From: Saturnia japonica
Taxonomy: Eukaryota > Arthropoda > Insecta > Lepidoptera > Saturniidae
NCBI GenBank assembly: GCA_033032175.1
Contig: CM065320.1
Coordinates: 7,564,001 to 7,628,000 of the forward strand
Reading direction: 5' to 3'
Length of the DNA stretch: 64,000 nucleotides
Shown: piece by piece, positions 1 through 8,775 of the stretch
Numbering within the stretch: the stretch's first letter is position 1
How the letters are laid out: each line of letters opens with the position of its first letter
Made by a program: the position numbers and the translations under genes
Notes under the pieces: model-generated
Database searches by the model: none
Told to the model about the DNA's origin: nothing
Seen by the model: only the letters and a program-made list of their open reading frames with translations

Positions 1-724
1 GCTCATATATTTAATCAGTGTATTGATAAAGGAACTTTCCCCAGTATGATGAAAATAAATAAAATAGTTCCATTGTTTAAATCAGGCTGTAGGAGTAATA
101 TTGAAAATTATAGACCAATTTCTGTGCTTCCTTCGATTAGTAAGATTTTTGAGAAAATGATGCTAAAGCAATTAGTAGAGTACTTTAACAATCATAAAAT
201 ATTGGATGGTCAGCAGTTTGGTTTCACGAAATCAAAATCTACGACTGACGCTGGTGCAACGCTATTATTTCACATATTTGAGGCATGGCAGAAGTCGAAG
301 GATGCAATCAGTGTATTCTGTGATCTTTCAAAAACTTTCGACTGTGTTGATCACACTACGCTCATACTTACCATAATCACATTATGGTGTGTGTGGACCG
401 GACCTTCTCTAGACTTTTTGGAATCATATTTAACAGATCGCTGTCTCAAAGTAAGTGTAAATTGGGCAACCTCTTCGGGATCCTTGGCTAGAATCGGCGT
501 CCCACAGGGTCCGATATTGGGACCGTTTTTGTTTTTAGTATATATAAATGATCTACCCCTAATGGTTAAGAACTGTGCTAACATTGTTATTTTTGCAGAC
601 GATATTTCAGTTATATTTCAAGTGAAAAGGAAAGATTTAGAACTGAGGTATGTAAATAATACTTTGTTTAAAATATCAGAATAATCTATTATTAAATGCA
701 AACAAAACAAAATGAATCAGATTT
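1..724 (+). pseudogene. LINE reverse transcriptase, N-terminal and central part (LINE A, CR1/Jockey-like)
   Basis: The reading frame is already open at base 1, so the element begins left of the window. The translation carries a classic non-LTR reverse transcriptase: VPLFKSG and NYRPISVLPSISKIFEKMM at the start of the RT domain, QQFGF and an FCDLSKTFDCVDH block (motif A aspartate), GVPQGPILGPFLFLVYINDLP, and the FADD catalytic motif near base 597. The frame closes at 682-684, but the next conserved piece (NNLLLNANKTK) continues one frame over. An in-frame TGA at 713-715 follows, then IRF at 716-724, where the element is interrupted. The protein resumes at 3989. It would prime reverse transcription of the element RNA on nicked chromosomal DNA. 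The frameshift and the stop mark it as dead. CR1 versus Jockey clade is a judgement from motif style. Confidence 0.9.
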
Positions 725-896
725 TAGCACACACACGCACACATATACATAAAAACACACGCCCACACACACACACATTTATCGGTAGTTTATCTCATTT
801 GTTATTTTATTTTGTTCTTTTAATTCGTAGTTTGAGAGTAAGAAATCGTGTAATTGTTGTATATTGAGAAAGACACTGTTACCTGAGACACAGGTT

Positions 897-3800
897 TTTT
901 TTTTTTTTTTCCAAAAGAAGTCCCCAGTTTTATTTCCTCCGACATGGGTCGGAGACTTTGTATTGGTTTATGTTGCAGTACCAATGTATTTTTTTTTTTT
1001 TTTTTTGTCTTGTTAGGATTTTAAGTTTTACTATAATCCTTGACACTACCAAAATTCTGTGTGCTATATGTTGTGTGAGTATTAATTTGTTATTTATTCA
1101 TTATTTTTAGTTTATTTACAATTCCCGTAACAAATTTTATAAAGACTTCACTACTTTTATTCTCTTTTATTTTTTCTTTCAAATTCCTTGTATTTATATT
1201 TATTCCGGTTTCCAATTCAAATTCCAATCTTGCCCTATAAAATATGTTGCACTCGACCAACACATGGATTGCGGTCTGATGTGTTTGGTTGTCGCAGACG
1301 CAATTGGGGCTAGGTTTAACCTTAAATCTGTACAAGTATTCTGCAAATGCACCATGGCCTGTTAGGATTTGTGTCAATTCCGGTGTTATAGTTAATTTCC
1401 TGATAACTTTATAGGATTCAGTTGCACAAGGGAAAAAGTTTTTGGTGTTTTCGGCTGTTGATTCTTCCTTATATCTAGCGTCCCAATCGATAATTGTTTT
1501 CTGTCGTATGTTCTTCTTTACGAAGGACACAGGACATCTGTCATAGTGGGCCCGGGTTTTTGAGCGGAGCGCTGCCTCTTTGGCGAGCTTATCCACCCTT
1601 TCATTCCCAGGCACTCCAGCGTGTGCCTTGATCCATATCAATTTTATCTCTTTGCCCTTGGATCTGGTTTGACTAATATTTCGCCTGGCTGCAAAAGCTA
1701 AGGGGTGATATGTTTCTGGGTTACTCAGCGTCTCCAGGGCTGACCTGGAGTCGCTGAGTATCCTCGTTCCACCCACTTTGTCTGCTAACTCTATGGCCCT
1801 GCTTATCGCCAGCATCTCGGCTTGATATACTGTGCAAAAGGGCTCTAGTTTATACTTCCTGTATTCCACTTCCCTTCCGCCTTCCCATCGAGATAAGGCA
1901 GCGCCCACATTCCCTTCAATCTTGCTACCATCAGTGTAGATGGTAGTTCCCAGCTCAGTTTGGGAACTACTTTCCGTCGGGTCCGTGTTACTTGTAAGGC
2001 TAGACTCTATCTCGATGTCTATTTCTTCCGCCGGGTGTGGAGCATTCAGGAAGCATGTTCTCCGTTCCAACTCTCTATCTCCTATTAGGGTTCCTAATGG
2101 TACCCCTCTCTTGGCCTCGTATATTTGTGCCGCCTCACTGACCCTCAGATCCAAGGGTATCAAGCCGGTCAGCATTAATGCTGCGTTCAGCGAGACGGTT
2201 CTATACGCTTTGCATATTTTTTGTGCGAATCCCCTCTGCACTGCGTTCAGTTGTTTCCTGATTTTGTGTTTATTTGCTGCTTCATGCCATATGCTTGCAG
2301 AGTACAAAATTATAGGTTCTATAACCGCAACATATATGGATCTAACTATTTCCGGGTTTAACCCCCATGTGATCTTAACAGTTTTAATCATTTGCTTATA
2401 AATATTTAAAGCTTTCCTGCACACGCTAGCAACATGTCCATTAAATGTCAATTTGTTGTCAATTGTCAAACCTAATAATTTAATTTCTTTAACTACTCCT
2501 ATCGTCATTCCCCCCATTTGCATATCCGGCACGTCATATTTTAATTTTTTAGTTATTATAAGAGCGTTGGTTTTTTGCGGTGCGAATTTAAGTTTGTTAT
2601 TAATTCCCCATTCGTGGACCAGTGCGAGGGCATTATTTGCTTCTTCTTGAAGTTTTATGGTGGAGTATCCAGATATTATCATTATCACGTCATTTGCGAA
2701 TGCTTGGCAATATACGTTACTTTCTTGCAATTTATTTAGCAGAGTATCTAATATTATATTCCAAAATAATGGACCGCCAACAAACCCTGCACACACCCTT
2801 TTGTCGTCCGTTTGACGTATTCTTCCCCTGCGTATCGTACAATCACTTCTCTCTCACTCAAATAGCTGTCCACAAGTTTTTTAATGCTTATAGGGCATTT
2901 CAGTTCTATCAGTCGTTTCTTTAGGACCGGCCACCACGCATTATCAAAAGCTCCCTCTATGTCAATAGATATCAAAATGTTAATTTTCTTCTGGTCTAGG
3001 TTGGTCTTAATGTGTTGCATCATGTCATAGAGGGCGTCTTCTGTTGATCGCTGTGGTACAAATCCGTATTGTCTTGGGTTTAACTTGGGCATCAAATGCC
3101 ATCTAATGCGTCTCACCATAGCCTTTTCAAGTACCTTCCCCATTGTCGACAATAACCCGATCGGTCTATAAGATCTGGGATTACCATAATCGGTCTTTCT
3201 AGGTTTCCTCAGGGTTACTATGGATGCTCTATTCCATTGAATGGGGAAGTAGGCCATCTTCAAACATTTATTGATCAGACCTAAAAACGTTCGTTCTTGC
3301 GCATTAATGGCGACGACACAGATGTCCGCTGTAAACCCATCTGGCCCTGGGGCTTTCTTTGGGTTCAACTTTTGAGTTATCTGTCTCAGTTCCGTGATCG
3401 TAAAGGGAGGGTTTACAATATCATTTTCTATTTCTTCCTGTGGATCTTCTGCCATTTCTCTTATTATTTTATGTAGGGGAATGTCGTCCCTCTGGTCATC
3501 ATCAGGGAAGAAGGTCTCCGCTAGCATCTGTACTGATTCACTAGGGTTTAGGGCTAGATCCCCTCTGGTCAATAATTGGTCTTCATGTCTCGGGGCAGTG
3601 CTCTTTATTACCCTATATATGCTATCCCAGAATTTTTCCTTTTCCTGCTTCCCACAGAAATCCTTCCAGCTTCTGATCTGCGCATTTTTAACTTCCGTTT
3701 CATAGTTTTCTTTTTATTCCAAGTATTTATCAACCACCCAGGGACGACGACTAGAAGCTGCACATCGAATGCGTCGCTTCAATGTCAAGACCCTTCTTCT

Positions 3801-3897
3801 CAACCGCTCCAGTTCCGCCGACCACCAGGGTAAGTAGTTTTTATTTGTTCTTTGTTTTTTAATTAAAGGTATACTTAATTTACTTGCTTTTTGAACA
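897..3897 (-). mobile_element. 5'-truncated R1-clade LINE (LINE C), minus strand
   Basis: The insertion is bounded by a perfect 14-bp target-site duplication, CTGAGACACAGGTT, at 883-896 and 3898-3911. The 3' end (left) starts with a poly(A) tail, seen as a T run at 895-910. A second T run lies at about 990-1006, inside the 3'UTR. The 5' end (right) falls inside the coding region, because an open frame upstream of the RT domain runs right up to base 3897. That is the signature of target-primed reverse transcription with 5' truncation. The coding part has RT plus RNase H plus a terminal CCHC-like motif, as in the R1/LOA group. The site is not 28S rDNA, so it is not a classical site-specific R1. 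Confidence 0.9.
1090..3896 (-). pseudogene. R1-clade ORF2 remnant: RT, RNase H and CCHC-like tail
   Basis: Read on the minus strand, the protein enters at the truncated 5' edge with the pre-RT linker (PWWSAELERLRRRV near 3830). It hits a TAA stop at 3714-3716, then stays open through SWKDFC, KKAPGPDGFTADI, YRPIGLLSTMGKVLEKAM, QYGFVPQRSTEDAL and SIDIEGAFDNAWW. At about 2785, after GCVQG, one base is missing, and the continuation (GGPLFWN) is in the next frame down to 1090. The catalytic FADD reads FAND: codon AAT at 2694-2692 replaces the first aspartate, which should abolish polymerase activity. The RNase H domain looks complete (YTDGS, QAE, SDS, KAHAGVPGNERVDKLAKEA). The C-terminus carries CVCDN-H-C spacing typical of R1/I/LOA proteins. 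Endonuclease is absent because of 5' truncation. Confidence 0.92.
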
Positions 3898-3988
3898 CTG
3901 AGACACAGGTTATACCTAGTTCAGGTGACAGGGTTCAGCCATACTTGATGTATTACATTGTATAAAATAAATGATTATGATTATTATG

Positions 3989-4669
3989 ATTAGATTTGCC
4001 TTACCCAAAGTACAACGTGTTGAAAGTAATATTAAGATAGAATAGAACATAGTAGGCATGGTTGATAATACTGTATTCTTAGGCATCACACTAGATGCAA
4101 AATTACAATGGGGTCCTCACATTAAAACCTTGGCAGGGAAATTAAGCTCCGCTGCATACGCAGTGCGTAAGATCCGCCAGTTAACTGATATTGCTACTGC
4201 TAGGCTGGTCTACTTCGCTTACTTCCACAGTTTAATGTCCTATGGTATTTTATTGTGGGGTTCAGCAGCTGAGGTAGAAACCATATTTGTATTACAAAAA
4301 TGGGCAGTTCGAGCAATTTATGATATGGGACCACGCCAATCATTGAGGAATAAATTTCAAGAATTTGGTATCTTAACTTTGCCTTCTCAATACATATTGG
4401 AAAATATAATGTATGTTCGGAAAAATGAAGGCAATTTTGAACTTGTTACTAACACACACAATTTCAAAACTAGAAATAAATATAAAATAGTCATTCCGTC
4501 TTTTAGACTTAGTAAAACAAATAAAAGTTTTTTAGGTAATTGTGTTAGGTTTTATAATAAACTTCCTAAGTACATTAGCGATTTGCCAGATAATAAGTTC
4601 AAGAATTGTGTTAAGCAGGTTTTATTGTCAAAGGGGTATTATAGGGTGGCTGGATTACGTGAATGATGG
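3989..4669 (+). pseudogene. LINE A reverse transcriptase, C-terminal part
   Basis: This continues the frame left at 724: IRF is repeated, then ALPKVQRVESNIKIE, a stop (TAG near 4043), then an open frame of about 200 codons from 4058. It begins VDNTVFLGITLDAKLQWGPHI, the conserved post-catalytic RT/thumb block of CR1/Jockey-type LINEs. It ends with the usual C-terminal stretch (VRAIYDMGPRQSLRNKF, then FYNKLPKYISDLPDNKFKN). There is no RNase H domain, unlike LINE C. The stop at 4666 is followed directly by a LINE-like 3'UTR. Together with 1-724 this accounts for an almost continuous RT, so the two parts are one interrupted element and not two separate insertions. Confidence 0.9.
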
Positions 4670-4900
4670 TGATGTCTGGATGTGATTCCTTCTTTGTACA
4701 TCTACTGAAAATGATAATAACTGTATATAATTAAATTCTGTATAACCAGTTAAAAAAAAAAAGATAATAAGATAAACCCGATCGAGTTTCTTGTCGGTTC
4801 TTCTCGATGTCTGGGATGTTTTCTGAACCGGTGGTAGTGTTTTGACATTCATAAGTGCCTTCGTAGGGCCTAAATTGAATAAAAGATATTTTGATTTTAA
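4670..4900 (+). mobile_element. 3'UTR and tail of LINE A
   Basis: After the RT stop come an A-rich stretch (4751-4763) and a moderately GC-rich block with GATCGAGTTTCTTGTCGGTT, CCGGTGGTAGTGTTTTGAC and CATAAGTGCCTTCGTAGGGCC. It closes with AATAAAAGATATTTTGATTT. This block resembles a widespread lepidopteran LINE 3' end. The AATAAA and the T/A-rich end mark the 3' terminus of the element. The resemblance is from recognition, not from a search. Confidence 0.7.
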
Positions 4901-5907
4901 TTTTTTAATAAATAATCACTGACTAGTTTTTATGTGTTTATTCAGATTTGTAAATATCAAACATTATTGTCATATTTATATTTAGATTGTGAAAATTGTA
5001 AAATGAGCAAATGAAGTTTTCTTATTGTGTATAGTAATTTGCTTATAAAAAATAAATCGTAGCTTTGACTCCTGACAAAAACTAAGGTCTTTAAAGGTCA
5101 AATAAGGTCCGTCAAATTAAGAATTCGTTTATTCTCGATACCTAACCTGGTCGATCCGTGAATTTTGTAAGAAATGGTAACTTTTCCGAATGAACTACTC
5201 GAATGAAGTTATGAAATCACTTTTTTTACTGAAATTTATTTTGATTACGAAATATTTGCTCGTATTGAAAATTTGTTTCACTATAGCTAATTAACGACAA
5301 AGGTGCACTAATGAGAGTGGCGCAGCGTGAGACATGAATGTTGATTAGTTATTAAAAATACATCACTTGGGTGTATGCAAACCGCAGAACCAAGTCAGTG
5401 CCTCGTTAGTATTTATTGTGTAAGATTTTCCTAGAACTTTAGCTTAGTTTTCGTACTCGATTTATTTAAGAATCAGTATATTTATGTTATTAATTTCGTT
5501 ATGGTTATTTTTTGGCAATTTTTAAAATTAGTAAAGGATTTTGTACTTTAAACTAAATGAATTAACTATACAAAATACAGGTTTTATGAGCTTATATTAT
5601 ATGGCGTCTATACTACCTGGGACTACGTCTGTAAGAAGCATAAAACTATAGGCTTAGTATCAGATAAATAGTGTACCGTCTTTACAGTTTTATTTCTTGT
5701 ACAATACTGTTTTTAACATGATTCAACTAATCGTTTTAAAATACAATTTCTGTTTAGTAAAACTATGCAGAGATGGTATGCCGAAACAACTTCCGCTACA
5801 ATATAATTGAAACCGGATACACCGATTGATAACGGAAATCGTTTTATATTTAATAAATTTTATATGAAGCAAACACTACTATATATCTCGAACTATCAAT
5901 CAGATTT
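4901..5907. other. AT-rich sequence with no recognised feature
   Basis: No coding signal, terminal repeat or RNA gene is recognisable on either strand. The longest frames are short and lack domain-like composition. It may be the flank of the repeat that begins near 5908. Confidence 0.5.
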
Positions 5908-6066
5908 TTTTGAGGAATATTGTAGGCTGTCGATCATCATGCTACGACCCTCAGAAGCGGAACAATTGCCATACAAGGTGTAGGACAGACAGTAAGCTAA
6001 GCGAGAACGTACATGCGCAAGTGTGGCGCGGTACGGAGTACCGAGGTTCGAGGGCGGGTTGTCCTC
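5908..6066 (+). repeat. Dispersed repeat R1a, copy 1 of 2
   Basis: The block from GAGGAATATTGTAGG to the G-rich end GAGGGCGGG recurs at 26738-26905. Shared blocks are GAGGAATATT, GCAATT(A/G)CCATACAA, TGTAGG(A/T)CAGA, GTA(A/C)GCTAAGCGA and GAGGGCGGG, in the same order and orientation. The right part is CpG-rich (GGCGCGGT) in an AT-rich setting. No coding content is apparent. It probably belongs to a non-autonomous element. Confidence 0.75.
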
Positions 6067-6239
6067 TCGACGAGAACCTAGCATTAACGAGAAGGGAAGG
6101 AAGTAGTGTAAGCTTTCTATCAGCATTTCCATTAAACAACCGTAAAATCACGGGTCACAGCTAGTTGGTAAATAAAAATTCGTCTTGTTAGACTTTCGAA
6201 ATTTATTAAGAATATATAATACAATTCAAAATATATTCT

Positions 6240-6590
6240 GAAACTAGCTGTGCCTGCAACTTCGTCCTCGTCGAATTTTGTATGCGGCGATGGCGGCGAA
6301 GAGAAACGCGGTGCTGGACACTAATACTGTAGTTTACTTTATTTGCGCGGAACCCTAATTCTATTTCTAAAATAAAAGTAGTCAAGATACCCCTTATAAC
6401 ATAAGCTATCTGCTGGTTAAAGTCCTGTTAAAATCGGTCCCAACCGTTTCGGAGATTATACGAAATAAACTGGCAGACAAACATTTTTAAATTATTTTTT
6501 TGCTGTTGTATGTACTTTAAATATTTTCATATGCATTTAGTAAAAAGCCGTTATTTTGATATTACAATCACACAATTTTGTTATTTCTAT
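6240..6590 (+). repeat. Dispersed repeat R2, copy 1 of 3
   Basis: It begins GAAACTAGCTGTGCCTGCAACTTCGTC, a start seen in many lepidopteran interspersed repeats. The distal half, from TTTCTAAAATAAAAGTAG to TTCATATGCATTTAGTAAAAAG, matches 22790-23125 block for block. Its last part also matches 45335-45435. Shared motifs include GTCCTGTTAAA, TCGGAGATTA and TTGACATTACAA-like ends. It is non-coding and looks like the 3' portion of a LINE or a derivative SINE. Confidence 0.75.
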
Positions 6591-6944
6591 TGTATTTAAT
6601 ATATAATAGATAACAATAAAACGTAAATTAACATAAAAATACTGTGATAATGTGAAAATCAATTTAGCTAGGCTGGATTTAAAGTAATAAGTCAGCAGGC
6701 GGTTGATGCAGCCCTGCCAAAATTGCTAATGACCGCGGGTTTGGTGTGCGGTCGCGCACGGTATCGAGCCAAAAACCAATTTACCAACACACTAATATAT
6801 GTAATTATATGTTATGGAATGTGTTGTCTAATAACGCCAATAACTATAGTGGAATACAATTTTCCAATAAAAACATACGACTTTTTCACAACCCTAATCA
6901 CATACATTTTATTCTTTGTTCTGAATCGTGAGAAGATATGTCTT
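6591..6944. other. AT-rich stretch, no supported gene
   Basis: Two overlapping short plus-strand frames (6723-6974 and 6746-6931) have low-complexity hydrophobic composition and no recognisable domain. I treat them as chance frames. The right end grades into the RTE remnant. Confidence 0.5.
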
Positions 6945-7030
6945 TTTCTTCTTACCTTTATCCCTCTTAAGTAGGTTCGGCACAACATGTCCTTGTCTTT
7001 CACTCTCCTTTATCAGCTGTCATCGTCATT
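6945..7030 (-). pseudogene. Last codons and 3' end of an RTE-type LINE, left of the pogo-like insertion
   Basis: On the minus strand the sequence reads a remnant of the RTE C-terminus: MTADKGE, then KTRTCCAEPT and a stop, followed by a purine-rich G/A tail. This is the usual end of RTE/craft-type endonuclease-reverse transcriptases. It continues the remnant found at 8284-8500, from which it is separated by the DNA element 7031-8283. Confidence 0.6.
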
Positions 7031-7158
7031 TGGGGTAAGTATACGCAGCGAGTAAGTGTGCGCATGTAAAGTATCTCGAAAACGGTTTATAACTAAGAAC
7101 CAGTACCCCCCTATTCAGTGCCTCATACGAAATCTTGCTTGTCAATAAGCTTGTCGTA

Positions 7159-7182
7159 TAAGTGTGCGCATGCGCACACTTA
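7159..7182. repeat. Perfect 24-bp palindrome in the pogo-like element
   Basis: Two inverted copies of TAAGTGTGCGCA meet with no spacer. The same core occurs near both ends of the element, so this is probably a paired transposase-binding site or a relic of an internal end duplication. Confidence 0.85.
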
Positions 7183-7246
7183 ATCCACGTCGCTTTGACT
7201 TTGTATTTATAGTTAAATTAATGTTACACTGTACAAAATATTGAAA

Positions 7247-7829
7247 ATGCCGCGAGATTATCAAAGAAAGGCCCCATGGCATGATTCTTTACCGAACAGC
7301 TAAACACCTCCCCCAACTGTTTTACTTTTACAACAAAATATTACGACTACTGAAATCCGACCAACCTCACCTGGTTTGTTATTGCAAGATAACTTGATGA
7401 ACCCTCCTTTATCGGAATCAACAGCAGTCGTAACTATGGATTATAGGACATTATTCTTAACATTAGGGGTAGCCTCAACCAGCACAGAATACATTCCGTT
7501 GTCATCTATTAGAAAATTATCAAAACCCATTTCAAAAAATCGACGCAAGAAAAGAAAAAATTAGAAGAAAGGAAAAAATTAGAATTTAAAAAAAGAAAAT
7601 AATAAAGAAGCAGAAATCAAATCAAAGAAGACTTGCACCAGAACTAGGAAGACTGCTAAAAAAAACTGTTAGAAATAAGCCCTCTGTGTGGCGAAAAATA
7701 CATATATCCATCAACTGAACACTGGATTAAATATAGCGTTTGTGAGAGCTGGTGGCATGAACAATGCACTAACTTTGAACATGGCACCTTCGTTTGTGAC
7801 TGTGATAATTGTGCTAAAGAATAGCACAA
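7247..7829 (+). pseudogene. Decayed pogo-like transposase with C-terminal PHD-like finger
   Basis: An ATG at 7247 opens with MPRDYQRK, the usual start of pogo/jerky-type transposases with a CENP-B-like helix-turn-helix, but the frame breaks after about 18 codons. A stretch at 7376-7564 is rich in S/T/P and then K/R, like the linker before the finger. At about 7682-7829 a frame reads CGEKYIYP, HWIKYSVCESWWHEQC and FVCDCDNCAKE before a stop. The order C, W-I, C-x2-W-x-H-x2-C, F-x-C-x-C is that of the zinc finger ending many of these proteins. No DDE catalytic core is present, so the protein cannot act as a transposase. Confidence 0.6.
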
Positions 7830-8027
7830 CGACAATCAACAATCAAACGAATATTATTTTTGTTCCTTTAATTTAATTGTTTAGTTTAAGTCAAAAGCTG
7901 ATATGACTATCTCTTGTTAATACTCATTGATATATCCAAGTTGTTAATTAATGGTAATTAAAAGTAATAAGAATGTTTCTTTTTGGTTCTGACTATGTAA
8001 GAGCTCAGAATTCCCGATTTTTGATAT

Positions 8028-8091
8028 TGCGTACACTTACCCGCACTACTGGGCACAGTTGCCCTTATACTAGGGTAAGTAAGTGTACGCA
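8028..8091. repeat. Imperfect inverted repeat (hairpin) near right end of pogo-like element
   Basis: TGCGTACACTTACCC at 8028-8042 pairs with GGGTAAGTAAGTGTACGCA at 8073-8091, the right arm having an extra TAAG. The arms are variants of the element's terminal core. The loop is about 30 bp and itself holds GGGCACAGTTGCCC, a smaller inverted repeat. Confidence 0.8.
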
Positions 8092-8283
8092 TTTTGACTA
8101 TCTGTGTTTTCGTTTTTTCCCAAGAATTTGGGCCATCAATTAATATTGTTATTATGTTTTAATATGTGTGTTGTATAATGTTTTGATAAATAAATACTCT
8201 AATTATAACCTAGTTTTGTTTCATTGAAATTGAAGTTTTTGATTTTATGACGCTTCTAAACTTAAGTACGCACACTTGCCCCA

Positions 8284-8500
8284 CATGACTCAAGTATTCA
8301 CACGTTTTATACGATATCATTCCACACACATCCATGCATATCTTCTTCGGTCTTCTTCTACTCTTATATCCGTCCACCTTCGTACCTTACATTCTTCTAG
8401 TTATATGACTTTCATCCCTCTTCGTGACATGCTCATATCACGCTAACCTATTACTACCTCTCTCTCACTCGAATCCAGTAAAGAAAAAAAAGTATACTAC
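8284..8500 (-). pseudogene. RTE-type LINE C-terminal (craft) remnant, right of the pogo-like insertion
   Basis: The minus strand reads RLA-stop-YEHVTKRDESHITRRM, then a stop, then KVDGYKSRRRPKKICMDVC. This is a degraded version of the C-terminal block of lepidopteran endonuclease-reverse transcriptases, usually of the form RLRWYGHVMRRDE followed by GRPKKRWMD. At least two stops interrupt it. It joins in order with 6945-7030 across the pogo-like element. Confidence 0.75.
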
Positions 8501-8521
8501 GTAAATAAATATTAGGTCATT

Positions 8522-8775
8522 ATTTTTGTTTTTCGTGTTCCTAAATCAGCCGGTCCATATGCAGTAATATAGAGGTGTGGTAGAAATCTCGACCACTATA
8601 CACATAGTTATAAACCTATGATTTTTTTGGTTTGTCGTGTTCCAAAATCAGTCGGTGCATATGCAGGTAATATAACGGGGTGTTAGGGATTGCAACTACT
8701 ATACACATAGTGAGAAACCCATCTATGATTTATTTTTGGTTTGTCGTGTTCCGAGATCAGTCTCTGTATATCCAA
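8522..8775 (+). repeat. Satellite-like tandem repeat, about 2.3 units of ~110 bp
   Basis: The unit contains TTTGGTTTGTCGTGTTCC, then (A/G)ATCAG(C/T)CGGT, CATATGCAG, TAATATA, GTGGTAG-like, and ACTATACACATAGT, ending AAACC-ATCTATGATT. Two units follow one another (about 8522-8620 and 8621-8732) and a third is cut at about 8775. Related units appear at 28476-28575, 38085-38240 (inverted) and 41400-41480. Confidence 0.8.

Larger units (their letters stand above)
725..3988 (+). mobile_element. 3'-tail fragment of a second LINE (LINE B) inserted in LINE A, itself interrupted
   Basis: LINE A coding sequence stops at 724 and resumes in the same frame at 3989. The near-direct repeats ATCAGATTT (716-724) and ATTAGATTT (3989-3997) flank the interruption and differ by one base, as expected of a target-site duplication. 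Removing the inner minus-strand insertion (883/896 to 3898/3911) leaves about 250 bp. This remainder has a CA-rich microsatellite (about 727-778), then a 3'UTR-like sequence with the block GACAGGGTTCAGCCATAC, then a TATAAAATAAATG stretch and a (GATTAT)-type tail at 3971-3990. A simple-repeat tail directly before the duplication is how CR1-like LINEs end. No coding sequence of LINE B remains. Assignment as a severely 5'-truncated LINE copy is an inference. Confidence 0.65.
7031..8283 (+). mobile_element. Pogo-like DNA transposon remnant with palindromic sub-terminal repeats
   Basis: Imperfect terminal inverted repeats are visible. The left end begins TGGGGTAAGTATACGC (7031-7046). The right end, read inward, is TGGGGCAAGTGTGCGT (8283-8268), differing only by transitions. 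Several further copies of the core AAGTGTGCGCA lie inside: at 7053-7065, as a perfect 24-bp palindrome at 7159-7182, and as a hairpin at 8028-8042/8075-8091. Inside are an N-terminal scrap beginning MPRDYQRK at 7247 and a C-terminal PHD-like finger at about 7682-7825. The middle of the transposase is deleted. The pogo/Tigger assignment rests on the start motif and the finger. A TA target duplication is not evident, which lowers certainty about exact ends. Confidence 0.65.

Noticed and set aside
351..584. Minus-strand frame opposite LINE A
   Set aside because: Antisense shadow of the reverse transcriptase; no motif of its own.
1090..2796. An intact 568-codon host gene
   Set aside because: It is the C-terminal half of an R1-clade LINE ORF2: RT motif C, RNase H and CCHC-like tail, with the N-terminal half one frame away.
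1940..3833. Several plus-strand frames opposite LINE C
   Set aside because: Antisense shadows of the LINE C coding region.
7029..8285. TA target duplication around the pogo-like element
   Set aside because: The flanks read ATT on the left and CAT on the right. No TA pair lies at the inferred ends, so I do not claim a duplication.
8522..8775. CRISPR-like array
   Set aside because: Units are ~110 bp and diverged along their whole length, with no unique spacers, in a eukaryotic genome.
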